Of a stretch of DNA of 64,000 bases, positions 63,563 through 64,000 are shown piece by piece. Source of the stretch: Paracoccus jeotgali (GTDB lineage: Bacteria; Pseudomonadota; Alphaproteobacteria; Rhodobacterales; Rhodobacteraceae); the NCBI RefSeq assembly GCF_002865605.1, contig NZ_CP025583.1, positions 104,501 through 168,500 of the forward strand, read 5' to 3'. Positions within the stretch are counted from its first letter, which is position 1, and each line of letters opens with the position of its first letter. Made by a program: the position numbers and the translations under genes. The notes under the pieces are model-generated. The model had not been told where the DNA came from, searched no databases, and saw nothing but the letters and a program-made list of their open reading frames with translations.

Positions 63563-63898
63563 ATGTCACAGATCGGACAGTTAACCCGCGAAGAAACGGG
63601 TTTCACCGGACAGCTCCGGACGCTCACACTCGACGTCTCGCTTGCGCTCGTCCCGGTGGAAAACAGCGAGGCCGAGAACGCGCCGGCCTACCGGGTGCAT
63701 GTCGATAATGCGGACGGTCCGGAGGTCGGAGCCGCCTGGAAACGCAGCGGCGAGAAGGCTGGTGAGTACTTCTCCGTGCTGCTCGACGATCCCGCCCTGC
63801 CGCAGTCGATCCGCGCCAATCTCTTCCGCGACGATGACGCCGGTGCCGCCTGGTCGCTGCACTGGAACCGTCCGAAACCCCGCGAAGACCGGGACTGA
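63563..63898 (+). CDS. DUF736 domain protein
   Basis: A 111-residue protein with the DUF736 pattern: IGQLTREETGFTGQLRTL at the N-terminus, then VGAAWKRSGEKAGEYFSVLLDDP and NLFRDDDAGAAWSLHW. It is a standard member of this element type, directly after the signal peptidase. AGGAGA precedes the ATG. Function unknown. Confidence 0.92.
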   Translation: MSQIGQLTREETGFTGQLRTLTLDVSLALVPVENSEAENAPAYRVHVDNADGPEVGAAWKRSGEKAGEYFSVLLDDPALPQSIRANLFRDDDAGAAWSLHWNRPKPREDRD

Positions 63899-63903
63899 CG
63901 ACC

Positions 63904-64000
63904 ATGCGGCACTGTCACATCGCGGCGCTCGTTTGCGCCTTGTTGTCGTTCAGCCAAGGCCCAACCATCGCGCATGCGGAACCCGTTCCGGCGCAGATCG
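63904..64000 (+). CDS. Probable lytic transglycosylase of the element (start only)
   Basis: Only 32 codons are in the window: a signal peptide (CHIAALVCALLSFSQG, then AHA) and the beginning of the mature protein. Position after DUF736 in this element type suggests a conjugation-associated lytic transglycosylase, but the sequence itself shows only export. Confidence 0.5.
   Translation, partial: MRHCHIAALVCALLSFSQGPTIAHAEPVPAQI

Larger units (their letters stand above)
50937..64000. mobile_element. Genomic island / integrative conjugative element, left part
   Basis: The left edge is the broken dusA. Inside are defence-type genes (mcrC, mcrB, fic, a metallo-beta-lactamase-fold gene), an IS3 element, and a conserved conjugative-element block: AlpA-like HTH, RepA, DUF2840, TraF-type peptidase, DUF736 and a lytic transglycosylase. 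In related alphaproteobacterial elements this block leads into relaxase, traG and trb genes, which would lie past the right edge. The integrase and right end are not visible. Confidence 0.8.

Overview
The window looks like chromosome of a high-GC alphaproteobacterium of the Rhodobacterales, most like Paracoccus. The evidence is strong GC bias, ATGA/GTGA start-stop overlaps, a yfgM-bamB-der cluster, two ScfR/RamB-type regulators beside aceA and prpDCB, and a STAS-MlaE lipid transporter. The species cannot be fixed from sequence alone. No rRNA, tRNA or CRISPR array was seen.

Region 1 (1-11113) appears to be a self-contained sigma-54 unit. It holds rpoN, then a peptide/nickel-family ABC importer (five genes), a C45-family Ntn hydrolase, a sigma-54 activator made only of AAA+ and Fis-type HTH domains, and an AtuA-like/DUF4387 gene pair. 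Two GG-N10-GC (-24/-12) promoters sit in the same 20-base sequence, one before the importer operon and one before the AtuA-like pair.

Region 2 (11114-50700) is mostly core genome: a hemH operon, comF, grxC, a nitrilase, yfgM-bamB-der, serS, ada, rpmB, copper chaperone genes, mnmH, an Mla-type lipid ABC transporter, a glyoxylate-shunt locus (scfR-aceA), queH, a methylcitrate locus (scfR2, thioesterase, prpD-prpC-prpB), a lytic transglycosylase, a DUF305 protein, a VOC dioxygenase/LysR pair and a proVWX glycine-betaine importer. Each ScfR-type gene has a cluster of TTGC/GCAA or TTTGTAA half-sites in its divergent intergenic region.

Region 3 (about 50937-64000) is a genomic island in the 5' end of dusA; only the first 18 or so dusA codons remain at the junction. 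Cargo is an McrBC type IV restriction system (mcrB frameshifted), a Fic protein preceded by repeated TTTTCGAC motifs, and a ComEC-like metallo-beta-lactamase-fold protein of unknown role. An IS3-family element with no target duplication separates two truncated genes, suggesting an IS-linked deletion. The right part is the conserved backbone of an alphaproteobacterial integrative conjugative element: a frameshifted AlpA-like gene, repA, a 60-codon coupled ORF where parA is usually expected, DUF2840, TraF-type S26 peptidase, DUF736 and the start of a probable lytic transglycosylase. The element runs past the right edge.
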